From assembly GCA_045599005.1 (NCBI GenBank), contig JAZRVF010000006.1:1-64000 (forward strand): DNA of 64,000 nt. Reading direction: 5' to 3'. This stretch comes from Treponema_I sp045599005 (GTDB lineage Bacteria > Spirochaetota > Spirochaetia > Treponematales > Treponemataceae). Each line of letters begins with the position of its first letter. Position 1 is the stretch's first letter. This document shows, piece by piece, positions 52,261-61,019 of this stretch. The notes beneath the pieces are model-generated. The model made no database searches. It saw only the letters and a program-made list of their open reading frames with translations, and was not told the DNA's origin. The position numbers were made by a program, and so were the translations under genes.

Positions 52261-53602
52261 GTCTGTTTTTCCAACGGCGGCTGAACAGAAACAGGACCAT
52301 GCAGGTCATTCCAAAAGCAAAGCTGATGGGAAGACTCAGCATGACCAGGCTGCCGTCAAAAAACAGATGGATGATGAAAGCGGATGGAATCCGTACAGCC
52401 CACAGCATCAGAAGATTGATGACTGTGGGATATTTTATTTCTCCCGCACCGTTTGCATAACTGATTATTGTATTCAGGACTGAATAACACCAGCTGAAGG
52501 GCAGGACCAGATGCACGTAGCTGCGTGCCACAGCAAGAACAGCCGCATCTTTCGTAAAGAAACCTATGACAATGTCACAGACCACAAAGGTTGTAAAAAA
52601 TCCTGCCGCCGCCGTAATTGAAGCATTTGCAAGCGGAATCTTCCAGGAACCTTCTTTCAGCCGGTCTGCATCCCCGGCCCCATAATTCTGTCCGGAAAAA
52701 GTCTGTGCCGCGGAAGAAAGCCCTGTGATCACCATATTTGCCAGTCCGTTCACTTTTCCCGCAACGGAACAGCCTGCAATGAAAGCGGTTCCCTGCAGAT
52801 TGATCAGGGACTGCAGAGCGATATGCCCCACAGAATACAGGGAATGATTAAGTCCCAGAGGGAAACCCACACTGATGATTTTACGGAGCATGGCAAAATC
52901 CGGGCGGCGAGGAAAAAGAGTGAACTCAAGTTCCGGATAATGCTTTTTTATGTAGAACACGGAACAGAGCCAGGAAACCACCATTGATACCGCAGTGGCA
53001 ATTGCGGCTCCAGGAACATCAAGACCAAGAATTCCGACAAAAACCCAGTCCAGCGAGATATTTACAAAAGCTGACACCACAAGAAATTTCAGGGAAGCCT
53101 GACTGTCTCCCAGACCACGCAGAATGCCCGAGTTCAGGTTGTAGCCGATGTTTCCCAGTGTGGCAAGAAAAATCACACGGATGTAGGCAGTTGCCATGTT
53201 CCATGTGTCTTCCGGAACCTGCATGAGCCGCAGAATCAGCGGACCAAGGAACTGCCCCAGAATCATCAGCGGAATTGACACAAGATACACAAAGGCTGTG
53301 GCGGTTCTCGTAACGGCAGAAAGTTTCTGAACATCGCCGCTGCCCTTGAACTGAGCCACAAGAATTGAAACACCGCTTCCGATTCCTATGAAAATGCACA
53401 GAAGCAGTTCCACCGGCTGAGAACTTGTCCCCACTGCCGCAAGAGAAGCCGCTGAGCAGAACCTCCCGATGATTATTGTGTCCACAGTGCTGTAAAGCTG
53501 CTGCAGAACATTTCCAAGACAGATGGGTAAAGCAAAGAGCAGCACGTTTTTCATAATGCTGCCCCGTGTCATGTCTATGGAAGCTGATTGCCGTGTTTTC
53601 AT
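52223..53602 (-). CDS. MATE-family efflux transporter
   Basis: 459 aa with about twelve membrane segments in two six-helix halves. N-terminal marks are FALPICLGNVLQQLYSTVDT near 28 and FGSPLPLG-like GFPLGLNHSLYSVGHI near 245, typical of the DinF/NorM superfamily. It exports small cationic drugs or metabolites using Na+ or H+. The promoter (CTGACA-N17-TAGAAT) lies ten bases before the ATG, which has a GGGGA in between, so its leader is very short. It overlaps the convergent ldhA end. Confidence 0.9.
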   Translation of the reverse strand: MKTRQSASIDMTRGSIMKNVLLFALPICLGNVLQQLYSTVDTIIIGRFCSAASLAAVGTSSQPVELLLCIFIGIGSGVSILVAQFKGSGDVQKLSAVTRTATAFVYLVSIPLMILGQFLGPLILRLMQVPEDTWNMATAYIRVIFLATLGNIGYNLNSGILRGLGDSQASLKFLVVSAFVNISLDWVFVGILGLDVPGAAIATAVSMVVSWLCSVFYIKKHYPELEFTLFPRRPDFAMLRKIISVGFPLGLNHSLYSVGHIALQSLINLQGTAFIAGCSVAGKVNGLANMVITGLSSAAQTFSGQNYGAGDADRLKEGSWKIPLANASITAAAGFFTTFVVCDIVIGFFTKDAAVLAVARSYVHLVLPFSWCYSVLNTIISYANGAGEIKYPTVINLLMLWAVRIPSAFIIHLFFDGSLVMLSLPISFAFGMTCMVLFLFSRRWKNRLKALPARSSLRG

Positions 53603-53716
53603 AAGTTCCCCGATTCTATGCCATTCCGCAGTCTTTGTCAGGACGTTTTTTTTCAGAAAAACTGATTTTTGGAATTACAATGAAAAAAGATTTTCAGTGT
53701 TTTTGGTCCCGATTTG

Positions 53717-53744
53717 TTGTCAAAGCATGTAAATGTGCTATAAT
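53717..53744 (+). promoter_or_regulatory. sigma70 promoter for the outer-membrane-type protein
   Basis: TTGTCA (53717-53722), a 16-bp spacer and a perfect TATAAT (53739-53744). The predicted leader is about 90 nt and ends in AGGAGG before the ATG at 53843, the opposite arrangement to the leaderless genes. The remainder of the gap 53603-53842 holds only this leader and the MATE promoter. Confidence 0.7.
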
Positions 53745-53842
53745 CTTTCATAAACCGAAGGGCACAGTGACACAAATTCAGGTCCCACGTGTTCAACAGT
53801 TATATCACATAATAAAACATGGAGTTTTGACAGGAGGAAATA

Positions 53843-54511
53843 ATGAAAAAACTTCTTACAATCTTGATTGCAATCGCCTGTATGTTCTCTGTATCTGCAA
53901 TCGGACTCGGTATCAGAGCAGATGCAGACTTCGGCATTCTGACTTTTGATGATGACATCACAAATGCACATCCGGATCTTCAGGATGACTTGGACACAAT
54001 TACTTCAGGAACAGCCGCTCTCTGGCTGGATCTGCCTATCATTGACCTGAAAATTGTTTCCGTAGGACTCAGACCTGAAGCAGAAATCGCATTCAACCGC
54101 GGAGACACAGCTCTTTTCCAGGACAATGAAGTTTCTTTCAAGAAAACAGAACTGAACATTCCCGTTTTTGTTTCTGCCAGTGTTACTCTGGGATTCCTGA
54201 GAGTAAGTGCCGGTGTAGGTCCTTATGTATCAATGCCTTTGACATTTACTGACGATGCTGATTTTGAAAAATTCCATCTCGACAAACCTGTAGCAGGTTG
54301 GGACAGCAGAACTTGGGGTATTGCAGGATATGCCCAGGCAGGTCTTAAGATCGGTCCCGGATTCCTTACAGCAGATGTCCGTGCAAACGCACCTATGGAC
54401 ACAGGCGATATCTTCAAAGTTGCAGGACAGGGAATAAGCGGAAACGCAGATCTTGTTACTTCAACAACATTCAACATCGGTGTGGGTCTCGGTTACGAAT
54501 TCAAATTCTGA
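53843..54511 (+). CDS. outer-membrane beta-barrel-like protein
   Basis: 222 aa. A signal peptide (MKKLLTILIAIACMFSVSA) is followed by amphipathic strands with alternating hydrophobic residues and glycines (GLGIRADADFGIL..., VGLRPEAEIAFNRG, LKIGPGFLTADVRANA). It ends in a Phe (GLGYEFKF), the usual last residue of outer membrane barrels. Overall a small 8-10-strand barrel is likely. No family recognised. The strong AGGAGG and near-consensus promoter suggest high expression. Confidence 0.75.
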   Translation: MKKLLTILIAIACMFSVSAIGLGIRADADFGILTFDDDITNAHPDLQDDLDTITSGTAALWLDLPIIDLKIVSVGLRPEAEIAFNRGDTALFQDNEVSFKKTELNIPVFVSASVTLGFLRVSAGVGPYVSMPLTFTDDADFEKFHLDKPVAGWDSRTWGIAGYAQAGLKIGPGFLTADVRANAPMDTGDIFKVAGQGISGNADLVTSTTFNIGVGLGYEFKF

Positions 54512-54536
54512 TCTGATTCAACACATCTGAACAAAA

Positions 54537-54575
54537 CCTGCGGATCATTTCTTTTGGTCTGCAGGCTTTTTTTTT
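54537..54575 (+). terminator. rho-independent terminator
   Basis: CCTGCGGATC pairs with GGTCTGCAGG (two G-T pairs) and a run of nine T follows. It ends the outer-membrane protein gene. Confidence 0.8.
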
Positions 54576-54607
54576 GTGTCAAGCCCCGTTTTTTGCAGCA
54601 TGTTCAT

Positions 54608-54637
54608 TTGTATAAAATTCAAATTATCCGCTATAAT
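54608..54637 (+). promoter_or_regulatory. promoter of the small ORF/antiporter operon
   Basis: TTGTAT (54608-54613), an 18-bp spacer and TATAAT (54632-54637), 33 bases before the ATG at 54670, with GGAGGAG in the leader. Confidence 0.55.
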
Positions 54638-54669
54638 TGGACAGTTGTTGCAAAAAACGGAGGAGTTTT

Positions 54670-54834
54670 ATGACAAATATTGAAGCCATCAAAGCGTTGA
54701 CAGAAATCAAAACTTACGTTTCTGCAGTTTCCCTTGATGCAGTGGATTATGCAGTGAAAGTCCTGCAGAATCTGGAAAATGCCGGAATCAAAAATCCTGC
54801 TGACGAATCTGAAATCAAAGGAGCCGCAAAATGA
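54670..54834 (+). CDS. 54-aa small protein coupled to the NhaC antiporter
   Basis: 54 aa from the ATG at 54670, seven bases after GGAGGAG. The sequence (MTNIEAIKALTEIKTYVSAV, then LDAVDYAVKVLQNLE...) predicts two amphipathic helices and no membrane segment. Its stop codon overlaps the antiporter ATG in ATGA, so both are translated together. It could be a regulator or assembly partner of the antiporter; the family was not recognised. Confidence 0.7.
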   Translation: MTNIEAIKALTEIKTYVSAVSLDAVDYAVKVLQNLENAGIKNPADESEIKGAAK

Positions 54835-56321
54835 TCGGAACATTCTGGTCTTTGGTGCCGCCACTTGTTGCTATCGCACTGGCTCTGATCACCAAAGAAG
54901 TTTACTCATCACTTTTCATCGGTATCATCATCGGAGGTCTGTTCTTCTCAGGCTTCTCTTTTACCGGAACCCTGACCCATGTATTCCAGGAAGGTCTCGT
55001 TGGAAGCCTTTCTGATCCATACAACATGGGTATCCTTGTTTTCCTTGTTGTCCTTGGAATCCTTGTTGCCCTTATGAACAAAGCCGGCGGTTCTGCCGCT
55101 TTCGGACGCTGGGCAAAAGAACACATCAAGACAAAAGTCGGTGCACAGATTGCAACCGTCTGTCTCGGACTTCTCATCTTCATCGACGATTACTTCAACT
55201 GTCTTACAGTAGGAAGCGTCATGCGCCCCATCACAGAGAAGCACAACATCTCACGGGAAAAACTCGCTTTCCTGATTGACTCAACTGCGGCACCTGTATG
55301 TATCATCGCACCGATCAGCTCATGGGCTGCGGCTGTCTCAGGCTTTGTTGAAGGTGAAGACGGCTTCGGACTTTTCATCAAGGCGATTCCCTACAACTTC
55401 TATGCAATCTTCACAATCGTCGCACTTTTCGCACTTGTCCTCACAAAAACCGATTTCGGTCCCATGAAGAAGTTTGAGGAAGCAGCAGACACAGCCGCAA
55501 AAAGCAAACCGGTGTCAGACAAAAACCTTGGTTTCAAGGGAACTGTTTTTGACCTGATATTCCCCATTGCAGTACTTATCGTTCTCTGTACTCTGGGAAT
55601 GATTTACTCAGGCGGATTCTTCGATTCAGAAGGCGACACATACCTTAACTTCGCACAGGCCTTCGGTAACAGTGATGCTTCTGTCGGACTCATGCTTGGT
55701 TCATTCGGTGCGCTGATCATCACAGTCATTGCATACATCATCCGCCGCGTACTTCCTTTCAAGGAATGTATGTCATGTATTCCCGACGGATTCAAAGCAA
55801 TGGTTCCCGCAATCCTGATCCTTTCCCTGGCATGGACTCTTAAAGCAATGACAGACAGCCTGGGTGCAAAGGTTTTTGTCGCAGGAATCGTTGAGAACAA
55901 TGCAGCCGCACTTATGAGCATAATGCCCGCCATTGTCTTTGTGATCGGATGTTTCCTTGCTTTTGCAACTGGAACCTCATGGGGAACTTTCGGTATCCTC
56001 ATCCCGATTGTTGTTGCAGTTTTCAGCAGCACAGACTACACACTGATGATCATCTCAATCTCTGCATGTATGGCCGGTGCCGTCTGCGGTGACCACTGCT
56101 CACCCATTTCTGACACAACGATCATGGCCAGTGCCGGTGCTGAATGTGAACACGTAAATCACGTTTCCAGCCAGCTGCCCTACGCACTTTCCATTGCAGC
56201 AGTGTCTTTCGTCTGTTACCTGATCGCAGGTTTCGTACGTAATCCTGTTGTTCCGCTTATCATCGGTATCGCAGCCATTGTCGGCGGCCTGATTTTCGTA
56301 AAAGCAAAAAAACAGAAATAA
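54831..56321 (+). CDS. NhaC-family Na+/H+ antiporter
   Basis: 496 aa with about eleven or twelve membrane segments. The family marks are IDDYFNCLTVGSVMRPI near 122, FLIDSTAAPVCIIAPISSWAA near 150, the ATGTSWGTFGI segment near 382, and GAVCGDHCSPISDTTIMASAGAECEH near 418. It should exchange Na+ for H+, or a dicarboxylate such as malate or lactate as in MleN-like members; sequence alone does not decide. The start overlaps the 54-aa ORF. aroDE follows 15 bp later, with its own GGAGG. Confidence 0.92.
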   Translation: MIGTFWSLVPPLVAIALALITKEVYSSLFIGIIIGGLFFSGFSFTGTLTHVFQEGLVGSLSDPYNMGILVFLVVLGILVALMNKAGGSAAFGRWAKEHIKTKVGAQIATVCLGLLIFIDDYFNCLTVGSVMRPITEKHNISREKLAFLIDSTAAPVCIIAPISSWAAAVSGFVEGEDGFGLFIKAIPYNFYAIFTIVALFALVLTKTDFGPMKKFEEAADTAAKSKPVSDKNLGFKGTVFDLIFPIAVLIVLCTLGMIYSGGFFDSEGDTYLNFAQAFGNSDASVGLMLGSFGALIITVIAYIIRRVLPFKECMSCIPDGFKAMVPAILILSLAWTLKAMTDSLGAKVFVAGIVENNAAALMSIMPAIVFVIGCFLAFATGTSWGTFGILIPIVVAVFSSTDYTLMIISISACMAGAVCGDHCSPISDTTIMASAGAECEHVNHVSSQLPYALSIAAVSFVCYLIAGFVRNPVVPLIIGIAAIVGGLIFVKAKKQK

Positions 56322-56336
56322 AAAACCGGAGGAGTC

Positions 56337-57860
56337 ATGCTTAGCCCCAAGATCTGTCTGTGTCTCACAGGCACCACAATTGAAGAAGATTTGAAAATGA
56401 TTGAGAAATACCGCAACTGGATTGATCTGGTTGAGTTGCGTGTAGATTATCTTTCTAAAGACGAACGGCTTTCCGTCAGAAATTTTCCACAGGCAGCAGG
56501 ACTCCCCTGTATTCTCACAATCCGCCGCCGCATAGACGGTGGAAACTTCGTGGAAGGCGAAGCAAGCCGTACCACACTTTTTGCCCGTGCGCTTGCTTTT
56601 GCCGACCAGGATTCACGCAAAAACTTTGCCTATGTTGATTTTGAGGACGATTTTAACGTGCCCAGCCTTCAGGATGCGGCTCTAGCTTTCGGAACAAAGG
56701 TAATCCGGAGTTATCACGACATGAACGGCCCGGTGCTCAATCTTGCGGAACGCATGCAGAAAATGCGGATAACCGGTTACGAGATCCCGAAGATCGCCTC
56801 CATGGCAAACAGTCTTTCTGACCTTACAAAGATTTACAAAGCATCCCAGGAAGTGGGCGATTTTGACCACATCATCACAGTAATGGGTCCCTTCGGTCAG
56901 CCTTCACGCATTCTTGCGTCCCAGTTCGGCTCTTATCTTACATACACAAGCCCGGAAGGCGATGACAACAAACTTAAAGTCATCGGGCATACAGACCCGA
57001 AAACACTTAACGAAGTATATAATTTCAAACTGATTGATAAAAATACACGGCTTTACGGAATCACCGGATTCCCGCTCTCAATCACCGACAGTCCGAAAAT
57101 CCACAATAAAGGTTATCGTGATCACGGAATGAACGCAGTTTATTTCCCCATGCGCGCGGAAAATGTGGATGAAGTCATAGAATTTGCAGACACAGTCGGA
57201 GTGCAGGGCTTTTCTGTAACAGTTCCCCACAAAGAGTCAATTCTTTCTGATCTGCAGCAGATTTCTGCAGAGGTCGGCGAAGTTGGAGCCTGCAATACTG
57301 TGGTTAAACGCAGCAACGAATGGATCGGATTCAACACTGATACAATCGGGCTTCAGAAAGCACTTGAAAACTTTCTTGGTTCAAAACGCCTTGCCCACAA
57401 ACGTGTCGCAATCATCGGTGCAGGCGGTGCTGCCCGTGCCGCAGCGTACATTGTAAAACAGATGCACGGAAAAGCCTGCATCTTCAACCGCACAGTCTCA
57501 AAAGCAAAAAAAATTGCCGATCATTACGGATTCAAATATGCTGCCCTGGACCCGGAGGCAACAGATATTCTTTCAAACTACAACGACCTGATCATCCAGA
57601 CCACTTCCATAGGAATGGGAGCCAATGTAAGACCGGATTCAGAAGGACGCTGGCCTTTGCCTGCACCGGAGACGGATCCTCTGTACTTCTACAATTTTTC
57701 AGGCAACGAAATGATTTATGACGTGATTTACAAGCCGGAAAAAACTCCGCTAATGGTCCGCGCAGAACGTGCCGGATGCAAAGTGGAGAACGGCTACTCA
57801 ATGCTGCTGAATCAGGCTTATGCCCAGTTCAGCATTTTTACCGGAGTTGAATATGAGTGA
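56337..57860 (+). CDS. aroDE: bifunctional 3-dehydroquinate dehydratase / shikimate dehydrogenase
   Basis: 507 aa. Residues about 1-215 are a type I dehydroquinase, with the catalytic His in SYHDMNG near 122 and the Schiff-base Lys in PKIASMANS near 149. Residues about 235-507 are shikimate dehydrogenase, with the TGFPLSITDSPKIHN start near 242, the catalytic Lys in VPHKES and the NADP site GAGGAARA near 361. The fusion performs two consecutive steps of the shikimate pathway. It has an excellent GGAGG. rpiA overlaps its end by 8 bp. Confidence 0.95.
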   Translation: MLSPKICLCLTGTTIEEDLKMIEKYRNWIDLVELRVDYLSKDERLSVRNFPQAAGLPCILTIRRRIDGGNFVEGEASRTTLFARALAFADQDSRKNFAYVDFEDDFNVPSLQDAALAFGTKVIRSYHDMNGPVLNLAERMQKMRITGYEIPKIASMANSLSDLTKIYKASQEVGDFDHIITVMGPFGQPSRILASQFGSYLTYTSPEGDDNKLKVIGHTDPKTLNEVYNFKLIDKNTRLYGITGFPLSITDSPKIHNKGYRDHGMNAVYFPMRAENVDEVIEFADTVGVQGFSVTVPHKESILSDLQQISAEVGEVGACNTVVKRSNEWIGFNTDTIGLQKALENFLGSKRLAHKRVAIIGAGGAARAAAYIVKQMHGKACIFNRTVSKAKKIADHYGFKYAALDPEATDILSNYNDLIIQTTSIGMGANVRPDSEGRWPLPAPETDPLYFYNFSGNEMIYDVIYKPEKTPLMVRAERAGCKVENGYSMLLNQAYAQFSIFTGVEYE

Positions 57861-58581
57861 CAAAAATCTGACACAGAAAGAACAGAAGGAACTGGTTGCC
57901 CGCACAGCCGTAGACCGGCTTTTTGAACGGGGACTGATTTTTTCAGGAATGAAAATCGGACTTGGAACCGGAAGCACTGCAATGCCCGCTGTTACACGAG
58001 TTGCCGAACTGATCCGCGAGGGAAAACTGAAAGACATCAGTGCAGTTGCCACAAGTTTCCAGACAACCATTGCCTGCGAACAGCTGGGAATCCCTGTTTA
58101 CGAACTGAGCAGCAGCCGTATTGACGGTGAACTGGATCTTGCCATTGACGGCGCTGACGAGATTGATCCTGATGCAAACCTGATCAAAGGCGGCGGGGCT
58201 GCACATCTTAAAGAGAAACTGGTTGAATACAGTGCAAAAAAACTGGCGATCATTGCAGACGAATCAAAAGACGTTTCCAGCCTGGGAACAAAATTTCCCC
58301 TTCCTGTTGAAGTGATTCCTGCAGCGCGTCTGCCGGTAATGAAAGCACTGGAAAAACTGGGAGCAAGATGCACCATCCGCGAAGGCGTGAAAAAAGCAGG
58401 CCCCGTCATCACTGACAACGGAAACCTTGTAATTGACTGTCTGTGGGATGCACCGGTAAATGCCGCCGCCATGGAAGATGCCATCAACAGTATCACCGGT
58501 GTTGTAGAAAACGGATTCTTTACAAAACTGCGGCCCATGGTGTTCATCGGCCGGGCTGACGGAACTGTCACAGAACGGTAA
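57853..58581 (+). CDS. rpiA: ribose-5-phosphate isomerase A
   Basis: 242 aa from the ATG at 57853, which overlaps the aroDE stop by 8 bp and has a GGAG inside the aroDE end. It interconverts ribose-5-phosphate and ribulose-5-phosphate. Marks are GLGTGSTA near 36-43, the DGADEIDPDANLIKGGGAA stretch near 98-116, HLKEK near 117, then VEVIP and the C-terminal GVVENGFF. A terminator follows. Confidence 0.95.
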   Translation: MSDKNLTQKEQKELVARTAVDRLFERGLIFSGMKIGLGTGSTAMPAVTRVAELIREGKLKDISAVATSFQTTIACEQLGIPVYELSSSRIDGELDLAIDGADEIDPDANLIKGGGAAHLKEKLVEYSAKKLAIIADESKDVSSLGTKFPLPVEVIPAARLPVMKALEKLGARCTIREGVKKAGPVITDNGNLVIDCLWDAPVNAAAMEDAINSITGVVENGFFTKLRPMVFIGRADGTVTER

Positions 58582-58612
58582 TCTGCCCTGTCACTGCACA
58601 ACTTATTCAGCC

Positions 58613-58662
58613 TGAATTTCGAGTTTTTGAATACTGTTTGAAGTGGGAAAACTCGAAATTCA
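58613..58662. terminator. bidirectional terminator between rpiA and era
   Basis: TGAATTTCGAGTTTT (58613-58627) and AAAACTCGAAATTCA (58648-58662) are perfect 15-bp inverted arms with a 20-nt loop. The tail is AT-rich on both sides and the flanking genes converge. Confidence 0.75.
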
Positions 58663-58664
58663 AC

Positions 58665-59576
58665 CTATTTAATCAGCTTTTTCAAAACCTGGTCTTTCTG
58701 CCGCCAGTTTTTGTTGACCTTCACCTGCAGATCAAGATCGATACGGTAATCAAATATTTCACGGCAGGTTTTAAGAGATTCAAGACGGATGTTTTTAATC
58801 ATACTTGCACCCTTTCCGATAACCATTCCTTTCTGACTTTCCCGTTCCACAACAAGAAATGCACGGACCCAGAGTTCCCGTCCGTCTTTGCGCCATTCCA
58901 TGTCCGCAATGTCAACATAAATCGCATGAGGCAGTTCTTCCCGCAGCATGTTCATCGCTTTCTCGCGGATAATTTCTGCAATACGGAAATCAACTTCCTG
59001 ATCAGTGTAGAATTCCTCAGGATAAAGCTGATCCGCAACAGGCGCAATGTCATAAAGAGCCTTGAGCACATCATTGATGTTCACATCGTTAAGAGCTGAC
59101 ATCTCAAAAATCCTGTCTTTCGGAAGATCAGGAAGAATGCGTTCCACAAAAGCCCGCACTTCTGCAGCCTTTGACAGCGGGGAATCAGTCTTGTTGATTG
59201 CGACAACCAGTCTGTCGGAAAATGGAGCCACAAGTGCAGCAGTCAGTTCCTCTTCAGAACCAGGAAGCCGGGTTGAATCAATCAGATAAAGTACAGCGTC
59301 ACCCTCTGCTATCTGGTCATGGGTAATGCCCTTAAGCATAAGATTCAGTTTTTTTTCGCTTTCGTGGTAGCCAGGAGTGTCGATAAAAACCAGCTGCCCG
59401 TAAGAAGTGTTCACAATTCCGCGCACGGCATTGCGTGTTGTCTGCGGAACCGGTGATACAATGGAGATTTTTTCTCCGCTTGCCGTATTGAGAAAAGTCG
59501 ATTTTCCGCTGGAAGGCCGTCCGACAATGGTAACCAGCGCAGTTTTGTTTCCGATTGGTGGAAGTGTTTCGTTCAT
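58665..59576 (-). CDS. era: GTPase Era
   Basis: 303 aa from the ATG at 59576. It is a ribosome-assembly GTPase that binds the 3' end of 16S rRNA. GTPase motifs: GRPSSGKS (G1), DTPG (G3), NKTD (G4) and SAL (G5), then a KH domain with MVIGKGASMIKNIR near 240. Length is standard. A GTG at 59582 in frame is a weaker alternative. It is divergent from cheW and has its own promoter. Confidence 0.95.
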   Translation of the reverse strand: MNETLPPIGNKTALVTIVGRPSSGKSTFLNTASGEKISIVSPVPQTTRNAVRGIVNTSYGQLVFIDTPGYHESEKKLNLMLKGITHDQIAEGDAVLYLIDSTRLPGSEEELTAALVAPFSDRLVVAINKTDSPLSKAAEVRAFVERILPDLPKDRIFEMSALNDVNINDVLKALYDIAPVADQLYPEEFYTDQEVDFRIAEIIREKAMNMLREELPHAIYVDIADMEWRKDGRELWVRAFLVVERESQKGMVIGKGASMIKNIRLESLKTCREIFDYRIDLDLQVKVNKNWRQKDQVLKKLIK

Positions 59577-59582
59577 AAGCAC

Positions 59583-59611
59583 ATTATGCAGAATTAATCT
59601 TTTGACGTAAA
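59583..59611 (-). promoter_or_regulatory. era promoter, predicted leaderless
   Basis: On the minus strand TTTACG (59611-59606), a 17-bp spacer and CATAAT (59588-59583) lie six bases before the ATG at 59576. No Shine-Dalgarno. Confidence 0.55.
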
Positions 59612-59625
59612 GCGGAAAATCCTAC

Positions 59626-59654
59626 TTGCACCCGATTTGTCACCATGATACCAT
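59626..59654 (+). promoter_or_regulatory. cheW promoter, predicted leaderless
   Basis: TTGCAC (59626-59631), a 17-bp spacer and TACCAT (59649-59654) lie six bases before the ATG at 59661. No Shine-Dalgarno. It stands back to back with the era promoter. Confidence 0.6.
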
Positions 59655-59660
59655 ATCCAC

Positions 59661-60173
59661 ATGAGAAAACAATTTTTGACTTTCAAACTGGACAACACCC
59701 AGTTTGCCGTAGAAGTTCACAAAGTTCAGGAAGTCCTTGAGTACAAGCACATCACCCGTATGCCCTGCGCAGAAACTTATGTGGAAGGTCTTATCAGCTC
59801 ACGGGGACAGGGAATTTCCGTTGTTAATCTCCGTAAAAAGTTTGCTCTTGATGACAGAGAGGCTGACCGTGAGACACGGATCATTGTTCTTGAGATCACT
59901 ACCGAAAACGGAGACATGCTGATTTTCGGTGCCATTGCTGATTCCGTCCAGGAAGTTATCGACATTGATGAGACGGACATTGAACCATCTCCAAAGTTCG
60001 GCAATACAATCGCTGCAAAATTCATTCATGGAATCGGACGGAAAGACGGGGAATTCATCATCATCCTGAACATTGACCAGATTTTCTCAACTGATGAAAT
60101 AATCAATCTGGAAGCTGCTGCCAATGCTCTGCCGGAACTTGCAGACGAAGAAGAAAACACAGAGACAGACTGA
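59661..60173 (+). CDS. cheW: chemotaxis coupling protein CheW
   Basis: 170 aa. It links methyl-accepting receptors to the CheA kinase. The CheW beta-barrel signs are FKLDNTQFAVEVHKVQEVLE near 5-25, MPCAETYVEGLISSRGQGISVVNLRKKFAL near 35-64, and the conserved ILNIDQIFS near the end. The acidic C-terminus is unremarkable. No other chemotaxis gene is nearby in the window; proC follows 21 bp later behind its own Shine-Dalgarno. Confidence 0.93.
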   Translation: MRKQFLTFKLDNTQFAVEVHKVQEVLEYKHITRMPCAETYVEGLISSRGQGISVVNLRKKFALDDREADRETRIIVLEITTENGDMLIFGAIADSVQEVIDIDETDIEPSPKFGNTIAAKFIHGIGRKDGEFIIILNIDQIFSTDEIINLEAAANALPELADEEENTETD

Positions 60174-60194
60174 AAAAACAGAAAGGATTTTTTT

Positions 60195-61013
60195 ATGGAT
60201 GCAAAAAAAATAAAAGTAGGATTCATCGGATGTGGAATGATGGGCGGTGCACTGATCAATGCGGTTGCAAAGGTTGTGGACCCCAGAAACCTGATTATCT
60301 ATGACAGTGACAGGTCGAAATGCGATGCTCTTTCTGAAAAACTGGGCGTTGTTACAGGATCTGATCCTGTTGCGGTTGCGGAAGAAGCAGACATGCTTTT
60401 TATCGCGGTCAAACCTTATGCTGTGGCCGGTGTTCTGCAGGACATAACAACTGTTGTAAGCGCAGAGAAACTTCCGCTTTTTGTTTCCATCGCTGCGGGC
60501 CTCAAACTTTGCCAGCTGAAGAAAGCTTCCATCACACAGGCACGTTTCGTGCGCCTTATGCCGAATCTGCCCGCTCTTGTTGGTGAGGCAATGATCGCAC
60601 TTACCTGCGGTGATGACATTTCTGCGGAAGAAGTTGCTGACGTGAAAGCAGTCCTTGCAGAAGCAGGCTCTGTTGAACAGGTCTCAGAATCGCTGATGGA
60701 TTGTGTGACAGGTGTCTCCGGTTCCGGTCCTGCATACGGATTCATTTTTATCGAAGCTCTCGCTGATGCAGCCGTAAAACTTGGAATGCCCCGCAAACAG
60801 GCTTATATTTACGCCGCACAGACTCTTAAAGGTGCAGCCGCAATGGTGCTTGAGACAGGAGATCATCCTGCTGCACTCAAAGACGCTGTCTGTTCTCCCG
60901 GCGGAACAACTATTGCCGGTGTTGCAGCCCTTGAGGAATGCGGATTCCGCAACGCTGTGATCAGAGCGGCAGAAGCTGCAACAGCAAAATCCGCTGCTCT
61001 GGCTGCAAAATAA
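60195..61013 (+). CDS. proC: pyrroline-5-carboxylate reductase
   Basis: 272 aa. It catalyses the last step of proline synthesis, using NAD(P)H. Marks are the GFIGCGMMGGALINA Rossmann start at about 9-23, RLMPNLPALVG near 118-128, VSGSGPAYGFIFIEALADAA near 172 and the SPGGTTIAGVAALEE end near 234. It is far from proA-proB (41-43 kb) but completes the pathway. A typical AGAAAGGA Shine-Dalgarno precedes the ATG. Confidence 0.95.
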   Translation: MDAKKIKVGFIGCGMMGGALINAVAKVVDPRNLIIYDSDRSKCDALSEKLGVVTGSDPVAVAEEADMLFIAVKPYAVAGVLQDITTVVSAEKLPLFVSIAAGLKLCQLKKASITQARFVRLMPNLPALVGEAMIALTCGDDISAEEVADVKAVLAEAGSVEQVSESLMDCVTGVSGSGPAYGFIFIEALADAAVKLGMPRKQAYIYAAQTLKGAAAMVLETGDHPAALKDAVCSPGGTTIAGVAALEECGFRNAVIRAAEAATAKSAALAAK

Positions 61014-61019
61014 AACCGC

